This document shows positions 1-8,443 of a DNA stretch of 64,000 nucleotides, piece after piece. Position 1 is the first letter of the stretch. Each line of letters starts with the position of its first letter. Both the position numbers and the translations under genes were made by a program. The notes beneath the pieces were generated by a model, which saw only the letters and a program-made list of their open reading frames with translations, was not told where the DNA came from and did not search any database. This DNA is from Diaminobutyricibacter sp049994905 (GTDB lineage Bacteria > Actinomycetota > Actinomycetes > Actinomycetales > Microbacteriaceae), in contig NZ_CP188258.1 in the NCBI RefSeq assembly GCF_049994905.1, positions 496,001-560,000 on the forward strand. Reading direction: 5' to 3'.

Positions 1-750
1 CTGGGGGTCGTTGCGGAGGTCGATGCCGTTGTCTTTCTGGAACTCGTCGGCGAGGTAGTCGACGATGCGGCGGTCGAAATCGTCACCGCCGAGGTGGGTG
101 TCGCCGGCGGTCGAGCGCACCTCGACGACGCCGTCCCCGACGTCCAGCAGGCTCACGTCGAAAGTGCCGCCGCCGAGGTCGAACACGAGTACGGTCTCGT
201 GTTCCTTCTTGTCCAGTCCGTAGGCGAGGGCTGCCGCGGTCGGTTCGTTGATGATGCGGAGCACCTCGAGCCCTGCGATGCGGCCGGCGTCCTTCGTCGC
301 GGTGCGCTGAGCGTCGTTGAAGTACGCGGGAACGGTGATGACTGCCTCGGTGACCTTCTCACCGAGAAACTTGGCTGCGTCGTCGACCAGTTTGCGCAGG
401 ACGAGCGCGCTGATCTCCTCGGGCGCATACAGCTTTCCCCGGATGGTGAACCTGGCTTCGCCGTTCGGCCCGGGCGCGATGTCGAATCCGACCGCCTTGG
501 CCTCTTCTTCGATCTCGTCGAACTTGCGCCCGATGAAGCGCTTGGCCGACGATATGGTGCCTTTGGGGTTCAGGATCGCCTGCCGTCGGGCGAGCTGCCC
601 GACGAGTCGCTCACCAGTGTCTGTGAACGCGACGACGGACGGAGTGGTGCGAGCGCCTTCCGCATTCGGGATGACTTTCGCCTCTCCCCCTTCCCATACC
701 GCGATCACCGAGTTCGTGGTGCCGAGGTCGATGCCGACTGCTTTAGCCAT
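1..750 (-). CDS. dnaK: Hsp70 chaperone DnaK, N-terminal 250 residues (cut by window edge)
   Basis: ATP-dependent cytosolic folding chaperone. The protein starts MAKAVGIDLGTTNSVIAVW, the Hsp70 phosphate-1 signature, and later shows INEPTAAALAYG and VFDLGGGTFDVS, the second nucleotide-binding signatures. Only the ATPase lobe is present; the gene runs off the left edge in frame with no stop, so the substrate-binding domain lies outside. The ATG at 750 follows a short 55-nt gap after the hsp20 gene on the same strand, so the two are probably co-transcribed with hsp20 first. Normally grpE, dnaJ and hspR would follow further left; these cannot be seen. Identification is secure. Confidence 0.97.
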   Translation of the reverse strand, partial: MAKAVGIDLGTTNSVIAVWEGGEAKVIPNAEGARTTPSVVAFTDTGERLVGQLARRQAILNPKGTISSAKRFIGRKFDEIEEEAKAVGFDIAPGPNGEARFTIRGKLYAPEEISALVLRKLVDDAAKFLGEKVTEAVITVPAYFNDAQRTATKDAGRIAGLEVLRIINEPTAAALAYGLDKKEHETVLVFDLGGGTFDVSLLDVGDGVVEVRSTAGDTHLGGDDFDRRIVDYLADEFQKDNGIDLRNDPQ

Positions 751-805
751 CAGACGTCCCCTTTCCTGGTGCCATCGGGTCGTCTGCCCGACGGCGTTTC
801 GTCGT

Positions 806-1264
806 TCACGTTTCGGCAGCGTTCGAACCGACGGTGACCGCGTGCCGATCTTCTGTGCTACTGGGCGCTGAGGAAATATCCACTCGGCGCGGCTTGCTCG
901 ACTCGTCGAGCGGGACGGTCAGCGTGAGCACGCCGTTTCCGAAATCCGCCGTGAGTTTCGAGCTGTCGAGACTATCGCCGAGGAAGAGCTGACGGACGAA
1001 TTTGCCGCGCGGGCGCTCGTCGATGAGAACCGTGTCGTCCGGCCCGAATGTCGGCCGGCGTTGCACCGTGATGGTGACCACATTGCGCTCGACGCTCACG
1101 TCGACGTCAGCGGGGTCTGCACCCGGAACATCGGCCAGGACAAAGTACTGATCGCCTCGCCGGTACGCCTCGAGCGGTAAGGCGACGGTTCGCCGATTTG
1201 CGCCGAGCGCCTGTTCGACCGCGCGGTCGGCGTCACGGAACGCGTCGAATCCCATCAGCGTCAT
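806..1264 (-). CDS. Small heat-shock protein, Hsp20/alpha-crystallin family
   Basis: ATP-independent holdase of about 152 residues. The alpha-crystallin core runs from about residue 35 (YFVLADVPGADPADVDVSVE) to about 125, with the late beta-strand GVLTLTVP typical of the family. The ATG at 1264 is chosen because a GAGGAG sequence precedes it by about 8 nt; an upstream ATG at 1285 has no such site. It lies directly upstream of dnaK on the same strand, so a heat-shock operon is likely. I saw no HAIR (HspR) or CIRCE (HrcA) inverted repeat in the 160 bp upstream, so the control mechanism is not evident. Confidence 0.93.
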   Translation of the reverse strand: MTLMGFDAFRDADRAVEQALGANRRTVALPLEAYRRGDQYFVLADVPGADPADVDVSVERNVVTITVQRRPTFGPDDTVLIDERPRGKFVRQLFLGDSLDSSKLTADFGNGVLTLTVPLDESSKPRRVDISSAPSSTEDRHAVTVGSNAAET

Positions 1265-1423
1265 GGTGTGTGCTCCTCGGTCCACGGATCAGGTGCCGAT
1301 GGGGCGAGTGTCCGCCCGCCGTCTGGCCGGTTCTTCGACCCAGCAGGGCGAAATAAACCCGCGGCCTTCCACTGTCGGGCCCAACCGAAAGCGGTTAGCG
1401 TTGGTCAAGCGGAGTCCATCACG

Positions 1424-3097
1424 ATGTGCGCACCGAGCTACCCAGATTTTGTGCCACGGGCCGACCTCGATGCCAGGTCGCAGTCCGATCTGTACGGTCT
1501 TTTCAGGGTGGGCTCGAAGATGTTGGAGCACCCGACAACGCGCGAAACCCTGCGTCTCGCAACCGCTTCGGCCAAGGCGATCACCGGATGCTCAGTTCCC
1601 GCGGTCTACGTCATGGCGGACGATCGGCTCGTCCGATATTCGGGCAAAGCGAACCGCCGTCTCGACCTGCTGGTGGAGGCGCTGGCCGGCACGAGCGGCG
1701 TTCTCGATAACGGTGACGTCTGGCGGTATGCGCTGTTCTTCCGCGAGACCGGCAAGGTCAGGGGAGCATTCGTACTCCAGGCTGCAACCGAACCGTCAGG
1801 CAACGAGATGTTCATGCTCCAGGCCTTGGCGGAGCCGACGGGGGCTGCGCTCGCCACGGCAGAACTCATCAAGCGCGAGCGGCGTGAGGCCCGCGAGCTC
1901 CGACAGCTCTACGAAGCGCAGGCGGGCTCCAACCGCACCATGGCTGCTACGATCGTGCGCCTGAACGCCCACCAGGCCATCCGTGACACCATCGTCGCCG
2001 CGGCCGGCACCGGCAACGGCGAGGCCCAGATCGTCGAGGCGTTGAGTGCGATCACGCGACGGGCCGTCGTATTGCAGGATTCTTTCGGCAACGAACGTGC
2101 CTTCGTCGGAGTGGATGGCGCCGTGTCGCCGTCGAGCATGCTTGTGCCCGACGTCCAGGTCTCGGCTGCCGCACGGCTGAGCACGGAATGGCGGTCGACG
2201 GTCATCCGCTCCCGCCGGGAGACCCTCGGCGTGATCGGCATCTTCGATCCGGATGACGCCCGTAGCGAAGATGATCGATTCGCCGTGGAGTACGCAAGTG
2301 CGATGATCGCCGTCGAGCTCGCCCACCACCGCGATGTCGCGGAGGTCGAAATCCGACTCGGTCGCGACCTCGCAGACGACCTCGTCGCGGGCGCCGGGAT
2401 CGTGGACGCCCTCGCCCGTGCCGAGGCGCTCCATTTCGATCTCGGTGGTTCGCAACGCGTTGTGCTCGTCTCCTGGGAGAATTCGACGCCGAACGGCGTC
2501 GACATCGGCGCTGCGCTGCGCCACGAACTTGCGGCCATGCGTGTGCCGGCCTTGATCTCACGACGACCGGACGCAGTGCTCGCCATCGTCATCGACGGCC
2601 ATGACCTCTCGCAGCTCTACGAGCGGTTGTCCGTCGTGATGGCCAGCACGCGGGGCACCATCGGGGTCGGCGGAATTGCGACGGCCGAAGACCTGGCCGA
2701 CTCCTTCTCGGAGGCCAGCCGGGCCCTGCAGATCCGCGCCGAATCGCGTCGACCATACGGCATGTCGAACCACGACGACCTCGGCCTTCTCCGCATCCTC
2801 GACACCTCAGGTGGCGGCGTTCAGCTCGAACGCTACCTGTCCGAGTGGCTCGGCGCGCTGGTCGACTACGACCGGGATCACGGGTCCGAATTGGTGCGGA
2901 CACTGGGCATGTACCTGGATGCGGGTGGCAATTACGACCGCACCGCCGATGCGCTCGTCATCCACCGCAGCACCCTGCGCTACCGGCTCCGCCGCATTCG
3001 CGAGGTGAGCGGCCGCGACGTCACCGACCCTGAATCCCGGCTCAACCTGCACGTCGCCATCCGCGCCCGGGCAGCTCTGCGCGACAACCTGAGCTGA
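1424..3097 (+). CDS. PucR-family transcriptional regulator
   Basis: A protein of about 557 residues ending in the PucR-type helix-turn-helix: YDRTADALVIHRSTLRYRLR followed by RIREVSGRDVTDPESRLNL. The N-terminal half is probably a GAF-like sensor (residues about 20-190) and the middle a GGDEF-like/CdaR domain, judged from the usual family order rather than from clear motifs. PucR/CdaR proteins activate purine, polyol or aromatic catabolic genes. The start at the ATG at 1424 has a GGAG about 10 nt upstream; a longer in-frame reading back to 1268 would overlap the hsp20 5' region and adds low-complexity sequence. No target operon is adjacent, so the regulated pathway is unknown. Confidence 0.88.
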   Translation: MCAPSYPDFVPRADLDARSQSDLYGLFRVGSKMLEHPTTRETLRLATASAKAITGCSVPAVYVMADDRLVRYSGKANRRLDLLVEALAGTSGVLDNGDVWRYALFFRETGKVRGAFVLQAATEPSGNEMFMLQALAEPTGAALATAELIKRERREARELRQLYEAQAGSNRTMAATIVRLNAHQAIRDTIVAAAGTGNGEAQIVEALSAITRRAVVLQDSFGNERAFVGVDGAVSPSSMLVPDVQVSAAARLSTEWRSTVIRSRRETLGVIGIFDPDDARSEDDRFAVEYASAMIAVELAHHRDVAEVEIRLGRDLADDLVAGAGIVDALARAEALHFDLGGSQRVVLVSWENSTPNGVDIGAALRHELAAMRVPALISRRPDAVLAIVIDGHDLSQLYERLSVVMASTRGTIGVGGIATAEDLADSFSEASRALQIRAESRRPYGMSNHDDLGLLRILDTSGGGVQLERYLSEWLGALVDYDRDHGSELVRTLGMYLDAGGNYDRTADALVIHRSTLRYRLRRIREVSGRDVTDPESRLNLHVAIRARAALRDNLS

Positions 3098-3124
3098 GCC
3101 GCAGGACGAGATGTGAATTCGGCA

Positions 3125-4018
3125 TCACAGGCCAGGGGCGACTCGACTCGTCGCCAGTTCCCACAGCATCCGGGCTGCGCGTGAGTGTCGCCGGGTCCTG
3201 GAGATCGCGACGGATACCGTCAGCCTGAGCGTGTCGCCCGGCACGGTCAACGCGTGAAGGCGCGGTTCCGCCGCGACGACGAATTCAGGCAGGAATGCGA
3301 CACCGAGCCCGTTCACGACCAGGGCTGCGGCCGCCGCGATGTCGACGGTCTCGAATCGCACATCCCGTTCCAGTCCCGCGTCGGCGAAGGCCCGGTCGAT
3401 GATCGAACGCGTTCCGAATCCGAGCGGGAGGTCGATGAACGTCTGGCCGGCCAGCTCTGCCAGTTCGACGGATTCCCGCGAAGCCCACGGGTGGTCGTCG
3501 TTGACCGCGAGCAGGAGCGGCGACGACGCGAGCTCCTTCACGCGAAGATCGGGTGCCGGGTCGGCGGAGCTTGCGAGGAACGCGACATCCAGCTCGCCCG
3601 ATGACAGCAGGGCGGCGAGCCCGCCGGCGCCGCGCTCGGAGGCGCGCAGCTGAACGCGAACCGCGGGGTACGTGCGAGCGAATTCGCCGAGGAGCCCAGG
3701 GATGTCGACGAGCGTCACCGAGGTCATGAAGCCGACCGACACTGTGCCTGTCACGGTTCCCTTGACCAGATCCACGGCATCCTGGGCTTCGGCCGCGGAA
3801 TCGATGACCGCGCGAGCCTTCGGGATGAGCGCGTGGCCTGCATCCGTCACCTCGATCTGTCTGGCAGAGCGGTCGAAGAGTTCTGCGCCGAGCTCGACCT
3901 CCAGGGCGCGGATGGTTGCGGAGACCGCAGACTGCGTCGTGCGCAGGCGAGTGGATGCGCGAGTGAAGTTGCGTTCTTCGGCCACGGCGAGGAACACGGC
4001 AAGCTGGCGGATCTCCAT
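3125..4018 (-). CDS. LysR-family transcriptional regulator
   Basis: A 297-residue regulator with the standard LysR plan. The winged helix is at the N-terminus (MEIRQLAVFLAVAEERNFTR, then LRTTQSAVSATIRALEVELG), followed by a two-lobed effector-binding domain from about residue 90. The frame stays open far upstream, but family length and the MEIRQL start fix the ATG at 4018. It is divergent from an MFS transporter starting 81 bp away, the classical arrangement for a LysR protein that controls its neighbour. The inducing ligand is unknown; LysR regulators of drug or aromatic efflux pumps are a reasonable guess only. Confidence 0.93.
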   Translation of the reverse strand: MEIRQLAVFLAVAEERNFTRASTRLRTTQSAVSATIRALEVELGAELFDRSARQIEVTDAGHALIPKARAVIDSAAEAQDAVDLVKGTVTGTVSVGFMTSVTLVDIPGLLGEFARTYPAVRVQLRASERGAGGLAALLSSGELDVAFLASSADPAPDLRVKELASSPLLLAVNDDHPWASRESVELAELAGQTFIDLPLGFGTRSIIDRAFADAGLERDVRFETVDIAAAAALVVNGLGVAFLPEFVVAAEPRLHALTVPGDTLRLTVSVAISRTRRHSRAARMLWELATSRVAPGL

Positions 4019-4099
4019 CCAGCAATCATCGCAGGCGACGATGGGTTCTATCGCAACAAACCGTTGGACGCGATCGATTTGCCCTCGCAGACTGGATGC
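4019..4099. promoter_or_regulatory. LysR/MFS divergent intergenic region
   Basis: The 81-bp space between the lysR-type gene and the MFS gene must hold both promoters and the LysR binding site. I see an imperfect ATCGC...GCGAT arrangement around 4050-4076 that could be a T-N11-A-like site. No convincing -10/-35 pair stands out, so exact positions are not assigned. Confidence 0.35.
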
Positions 4100-5335
4100 A
4101 TGACACAGACACTTCAGCAGCCGGCGGCCACAGGGGTCGGAACTCCCGCGCGCCGCCGCATCACCCATGGCGCCGGGTTCTGGGTCGTGGCCGGCACCTT
4201 CCTCGTCGCGATGGCGTTCTCCGTCGTGCCGACCCCCCTGTGGACCCTGTACCAGGCGCGGGATGCCTTCTCCACATTCGCGATCACGCTGGCCTTCGCC
4301 GCGTATGCGGTGGGCGTTCTCGTCAGCCTGTTCCTCGTCGGTCACCTCAGCGATCGCGTCGGCAGGCGCACCATCCTCCTCCCGGCGATCGCCCTCGAAC
4401 TCGTCGCGGCCGTGCTCTTCATCGTCTGGAACACCTTGCCCGGCCTCATCGTGGCCCGTGTCGTGTCCGGGCTCGGCATCGGGATGATCACCGCGACAGC
4501 GACCGCCTTCATCTTCGAACTGCACGCGCGCGCGCATCCCGGGAGCGACAGGACGAGGTCGGACGTCGTATCCACGGCAGCGAACCTCGGCGGGCTGGGC
4601 CTCGGTGCGATCGTGGCAGGCATCCTGGCGCAATTCGTCGCGCAGCCGCTGGTCACGCCTTTCGTGGTGTTCCTCGTCCTTCTCGCGCTCGCCGCCGTGG
4701 GCGTCGCCCTGGTTCCCGAAACAGTGGCCGGCTCCGGTGAGCGCGTGGCCTACCGGCCCCAGCGCATCCGCGTCCCCCGTAACGCCCGGATGCGCTACTT
4801 CGCGGCAGCGGTCGTCGCGTTCGGTGCGTTTTCGTTCTTCGCACTCGCCACGGCGCTCGCCCCGGCTTTCGTCGCCGGGGATCTCAAAGTCGCATCCCAG
4901 GCTGTTGGGGGACTCGTCGTGTTCCTCGCCTTCGCATCCGCTGTCGGTACGCAGCTGGTCATGCGGTCCGTGAGGCAGAGCGTCCAGGTCGCGATCGGCG
5001 TCGTCATGATGGTCCTCGGACTCGTCGCACTGACGGCAGGGGTGTGGTCGGCATCCCTCGCCCTCTTCATCGTCGGCGGCGTGCTGGCGGGCGGAGGTGC
5101 TGGGGTGCTGTTCAAGACCGCGCTCCTGGTGGGATCGAAGCTCGCCGAGCCGCGGTTCCGCGGCGAAGCGCTCGCGGGGATCTTCCTTATCAGCTACGCC
5201 GGACTCATCGTCCCGGTCGTCGGCATCGGGATCGCGACCCTGTTCCTCCCCATCGCCACCGCGCTTCTCGCATTCGCGGCACTGATCGCTCTGGTCGTCA
5301 TCATCGGCGGGATCACGGTCATTCGCGGGCTGTAA
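4100..5335 (+). CDS. MFS transporter (probable drug/metabolite efflux)
   Basis: A 411-residue inner-membrane protein with about 12 hydrophobic segments. The MFS motif A between helices 2 and 3 is seen as GHLSDRVGRRTILLPAIAL, and helix 4 carries ARVVSGLGIGMITATATAF, similar to motif C-bearing exporters. The ATG at 4100 is preferred: it gives a short cytoplasmic tail before the first helix, whereas the frame is open into the lysR gene upstream. It is divergent from and probably regulated by the LysR protein. The substrate cannot be read from the sequence. Confidence 0.9.
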   Translation: MTQTLQQPAATGVGTPARRRITHGAGFWVVAGTFLVAMAFSVVPTPLWTLYQARDAFSTFAITLAFAAYAVGVLVSLFLVGHLSDRVGRRTILLPAIALELVAAVLFIVWNTLPGLIVARVVSGLGIGMITATATAFIFELHARAHPGSDRTRSDVVSTAANLGGLGLGAIVAGILAQFVAQPLVTPFVVFLVLLALAAVGVALVPETVAGSGERVAYRPQRIRVPRNARMRYFAAAVVAFGAFSFFALATALAPAFVAGDLKVASQAVGGLVVFLAFASAVGTQLVMRSVRQSVQVAIGVVMMVLGLVALTAGVWSASLALFIVGGVLAGGGAGVLFKTALLVGSKLAEPRFRGEALAGIFLISYAGLIVPVVGIGIATLFLPIATALLAFAALIALVVIIGGITVIRGL

Positions 5336-5461
5336 CCGTTACGGCTTCGAGGAGACGATGCTCTCGCACACGTCGCGATGCGTCACGGTGTGATCGCATC
5401 CTGAAACATCTAGCATGGAACCGCACGCAGGGTGATACGTCCTCAATGAAGCGGAGTGCTG

Positions 5462-6628
5462 GTGACAATCGATCTGACCACCTATGGATTGAGCGAAGAA
5501 CACATCGAGCTCGCGAACATGGTTCGCGAGTTCGCCGACGAGGTGGTCGCGCCGGGCGCGTATGAGGCCGACCGCACGAAGACGCTCCCGCTCGATGTCG
5601 TTGCGCAGATGGGCGACCTCGGCTTGTTCGGGCTGCCTTTCCCCGAGCAGTACGGCGGTCAGGGCGGCGACTACCTCGCTCTCTGCCTGGCCATCGAGGC
5701 GCTCGGCCGCGTGGATCAGTCGATCGCCATCACACTCGAAGCCGGAGTGAGCCTCGGCGCGATGCCGATCTTCCGGTTCGGCTCAGAGGAGCAGAAGCAG
5801 GAGTGGCTGCCGTCCCTGCTGGCAGGCAAGGCGCTGGGCGGTTTCGGTCTCACGGAGCCCGAAGCCGGGTCGGATGCCGGCGCGACCCGCACGACCGCCG
5901 TGCTCGACGGTGACGAATGGGTCATCAACGGATCGAAGCAGTTCATCACCAACTCCGGTACTGCGATCACGCGCTTCGTCACCATCACGGCGGTGACCGG
6001 GCAGCGGGAGCACGGCGGCAAGGAGATCTCGACGATCATCGTGCCCAGCGGCACACCCGGATTCACGGTGGAACCTGCGTACGACAAGGTCGGCTGGCAT
6101 GCGTCGGACACGCATCCCCTGACCTTCGCAGGCGCGCGGGTGCCCGCATCCAATCTGCTCGGCGAGCGAGGCAGAGGCTTTGCCGCTTTCCTCCACATTC
6201 TCGACGAAGGGCGCATCGCGATCGCGGCGTTGTCGACCGGAGCCGCGGAGGGCTGTCTCGAAGCGGCCGTCGACTATGCAAAAAAGCGGACGGTCTTCGG
6301 CGAATCATTGTCCAGCCGGCAGGGCATCCAGTTTCTTCTCGCCCGCATGCAGGCCCGGGTGCACACGGCCCGGCTCGCGTGGCTGCAGGCGGCACGCCTC
6401 AGGGATGCGGGGCAGCCGTTCAAGACCGAGGCGGCGATCGCCAAGCTCGCCGCCAGCGACGCTGCAATGGACAACGCGCGGGATGCCACGCAGGTGTTCG
6501 GGGGCAACGGCTTCATGAACGAGTACCCCGTCGCGCGGCACTTCCGCGATTCCAAGATCCTCGAGATCGGGGAGGGCACCAGCGAGGTCCAGCTTCTCGT
6601 GATCGCACGGTCCCTGGGCGTCGCATGA
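5462..6628 (+). CDS. Acyl-CoA dehydrogenase (short/medium chain type)
   Basis: FAD flavoprotein of 388 residues catalysing alpha,beta-dehydrogenation of an acyl-CoA and passing electrons to ETF. Signatures seen are GGFGLTEPEAGSDAGATRT (flavin/substrate contact), the central beta-domain, FGESLSSRQGIQFLLARM, and near the C-terminus QVFGGNGFMNEYPVARHFRD followed by EIGEGTSEVQ. The last of these contains the Glu used as catalytic base in most family members. GTG codons at 5456 and 5462 compete; the GGAG at 5453-5456 can only serve the second at normal spacing, so 5462 is chosen. It heads a co-directional cluster with etfBA, so its electron acceptor is encoded next door. Acyl chain specificity is unknown. 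Confidence 0.93.
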   Translation: MTIDLTTYGLSEEHIELANMVREFADEVVAPGAYEADRTKTLPLDVVAQMGDLGLFGLPFPEQYGGQGGDYLALCLAIEALGRVDQSIAITLEAGVSLGAMPIFRFGSEEQKQEWLPSLLAGKALGGFGLTEPEAGSDAGATRTTAVLDGDEWVINGSKQFITNSGTAITRFVTITAVTGQREHGGKEISTIIVPSGTPGFTVEPAYDKVGWHASDTHPLTFAGARVPASNLLGERGRGFAAFLHILDEGRIAIAALSTGAAEGCLEAAVDYAKKRTVFGESLSSRQGIQFLLARMQARVHTARLAWLQAARLRDAGQPFKTEAAIAKLAASDAAMDNARDATQVFGGNGFMNEYPVARHFRDSKILEIGEGTSEVQLLVIARSLGVA

Positions 6629-6671
6629 CCCGCGGCCAGACGAGAGTCGGTTCCGTGCACGGAGCAGATCA

Positions 6672-7454
6672 GTGAGAATCGTCGTCCTGGTCAAGGAGGT
6701 CCCCGACACCTATGGAGATCGCAAGCTGAATCTGCAGACGGGTCTCGCCGACCGGGCGGCATCGGAACGGGTTCTGGATGAGATCGGCGAGCGCGCCCTC
6801 GAAGTCGCGCTGTCGCACGTCGACGCGCATCCCGAGACCGAGGTCGTCGTCGTATCGATGGCGTCCGAAGCAGCATCGCCCACACTTCGCAAAGCACTGT
6901 CGATGGGCGCCGCGAGCGTTCTGCAGGTGGTCGACGAACAGCTCGCCGGTGCGGATGTCGGCGTCACGGCTCGCGTGCTCGCTGCGGCCGTGCGCCGGGT
7001 CGGCTTCGATCTCGTGATCACCGGCAACATGTCGACCGACGGGTCCGGGGGAGTGCTGCCTGCGATGCTCGCCGAGCATCTGGGCGTCCCCGCGGTGACG
7101 GGCCTGTCGTCGGTCGTCCTCTCGGACGATGCGGTGTCCGGGACGCGGACGACCGATCACGGTTCCGCCACGGTCTCGGCGAAACTGCCGGCAGTGAGCT
7201 CGATCACCGAGGCGCTTCCGGATGCCCGATTCCCCAACTTCAAGGGCATCATGGCGGCCAAGAAGAAGCCGTTCGAAACCGTGGCACTCGCCGATCTCGG
7301 TGTCGTGCTCGATCCGGCATCGGTCGCGCAGTCCATCATGACGGCGGTGGAAGCGAAGCCGCCGCGAGGGGCGGGGATCAAGATCGAGGACGACGGGACT
7401 GCCGGCGAGCAGCTGGCCGCGTTCCTCTTCGAGAACCGGCTGGTGGAGGGATGA
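6672..7454 (+). CDS. etfB: Electron transfer flavoprotein subunit beta
   Basis: A 260-residue ETF beta subunit that binds AMP and docks acyl-CoA dehydrogenases. It begins MRIVVLVKEVPDTYGDRKLN and contains the adenine-nucleotide fold with VITGNMSTDGSGGVLPAMLA and the conserved LPAVSSITEALPDARFPNFK segment. The GTG at 6672 has GGAG seven nt upstream. It lies 43 nt after the acyl-CoA dehydrogenase and overlaps etfA by 4 nt (ATGA), indicating translational coupling for a 1:1 complex. Confidence 0.95.
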   Translation: MRIVVLVKEVPDTYGDRKLNLQTGLADRAASERVLDEIGERALEVALSHVDAHPETEVVVVSMASEAASPTLRKALSMGAASVLQVVDEQLAGADVGVTARVLAAAVRRVGFDLVITGNMSTDGSGGVLPAMLAEHLGVPAVTGLSSVVLSDDAVSGTRTTDHGSATVSAKLPAVSSITEALPDARFPNFKGIMAAKKKPFETVALADLGVVLDPASVAQSIMTAVEAKPPRGAGIKIEDDGTAGEQLAAFLFENRLVEG

Positions 7455-8440
7455 TGGCGGAGTTCGCTTCGGATGCGGTCCTGGTCCTGCTGGAGACCAC
7501 GCCGGCGGGTGACCTGGCCTCATCCAGTGCCGGTCTGTTGGGCGCGGCCTCGACGATCGGCACGCCGGTCGCCCTGGTGGTGGCGGATGCGTCGGGGCAC
7601 GACGCACTTGCAGCTGCGGCCGGGAAGCTGGGTGCGGTTTCGGTGCTCGTACATCACGGCGATGAGGCGACCGAGCTGATCGCGCCGGCTGTCGACGCAC
7701 TGGATGCGGCATTCGAACTCGTGCGGCCCGCAGCCGTTTTGCTCTCGCATTCGGCCGACGGGCGGGACATCGCCGGAGGTTTCGCGGCGAGGCGCTCGCT
7801 CGCGGTGGCAGTGGACGCCGTCGGCCTGGGTCGCGACGAGGAAGGTGTGGTCGCGCACCACTCGGTCTACGGCGGCGCGTACAACGTCACCTCGGCGCCC
7901 ACGTTCGGACCGCTCGTCATCACGCTGCGACAAGGCGTCACCGAGGAACGTCCCCCGGAAGTCGCTGCCCCGGCCGTGTCGCGCCTGTCGGTCACGCCCT
8001 CCGGAACGCGTGCGGCGACGATCGAGTCGTTCGAGGTGGCGCAAGGCTCCTCGAGCCGGCCGGAGCTGCGCGGCGCAGCGAAGGTCGTGGCGGGCGGCCG
8101 CGGTCTGGGTTCGGCGGAGAAATTTGCGCTGGTGGAGCAGCTCGCCGACGCGCTGGGGGCAGCGGTTGGAGCGTCACGCGCGGCGGTGGATGCCGGGTAT
8201 GTCCCGTATTCGTATCAGGTGGGGCAGACAGGAGTGTCGGTGTCACCGCAACTGTATGTGGCGCTGGGTATTTCGGGCGCCATCCAGCACAGAGCGGGGA
8301 TGCAGACGGCGAAGACGATCGTCGCGGTGAACAAGGATTCCGATGCGCCGATCTTCGCTATCGCCGATTTCGGCGTGGTCGGCGACGTGTTCACGGTGGT
8401 GCCCCAGCTGATCGCGGCACTCAAGGCGAAGAAGGGGTAG
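7451..8440 (+). CDS. etfA: Electron transfer flavoprotein subunit alpha
   Basis: A 329-residue ETF alpha subunit carrying FAD. The C-terminal FAD domain is clear: GYVPYSYQVGQTGVSVSPQL, then GISGAIQHRAGMQTAKTIVA and NKDSDAPIFAIADFGVVGD, the family signature. The N-terminal half is the usual less conserved alpha/beta domain. The ATG at 7451 overlaps the etfB stop. Together EtfAB would collect electrons from the two flanking acyl-CoA dehydrogenases. No ETF:quinone oxidoreductase (fixC/fixX type) is present; the next gene is a membrane cytochrome b instead. Confidence 0.95.
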   Translation: MMAEFASDAVLVLLETTPAGDLASSSAGLLGAASTIGTPVALVVADASGHDALAAAAGKLGAVSVLVHHGDEATELIAPAVDALDAAFELVRPAAVLLSHSADGRDIAGGFAARRSLAVAVDAVGLGRDEEGVVAHHSVYGGAYNVTSAPTFGPLVITLRQGVTEERPPEVAAPAVSRLSVTPSGTRAATIESFEVAQGSSSRPELRGAAKVVAGGRGLGSAEKFALVEQLADALGAAVGASRAAVDAGYVPYSYQVGQTGVSVSPQLYVALGISGAIQHRAGMQTAKTIVAVNKDSDAPIFAIADFGVVGDVFTVVPQLIAALKAKKG

Positions 8441-8443
8441 GGG

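Noticed and set aside
4019..4633. Long in-frame N-terminal extension of the LysR gene on the minus strand
   Set aside because: It overlaps the MFS gene, has biased Glu/Asp/Arg composition of an antisense frame, and LysR proteins start at MEIRQL.
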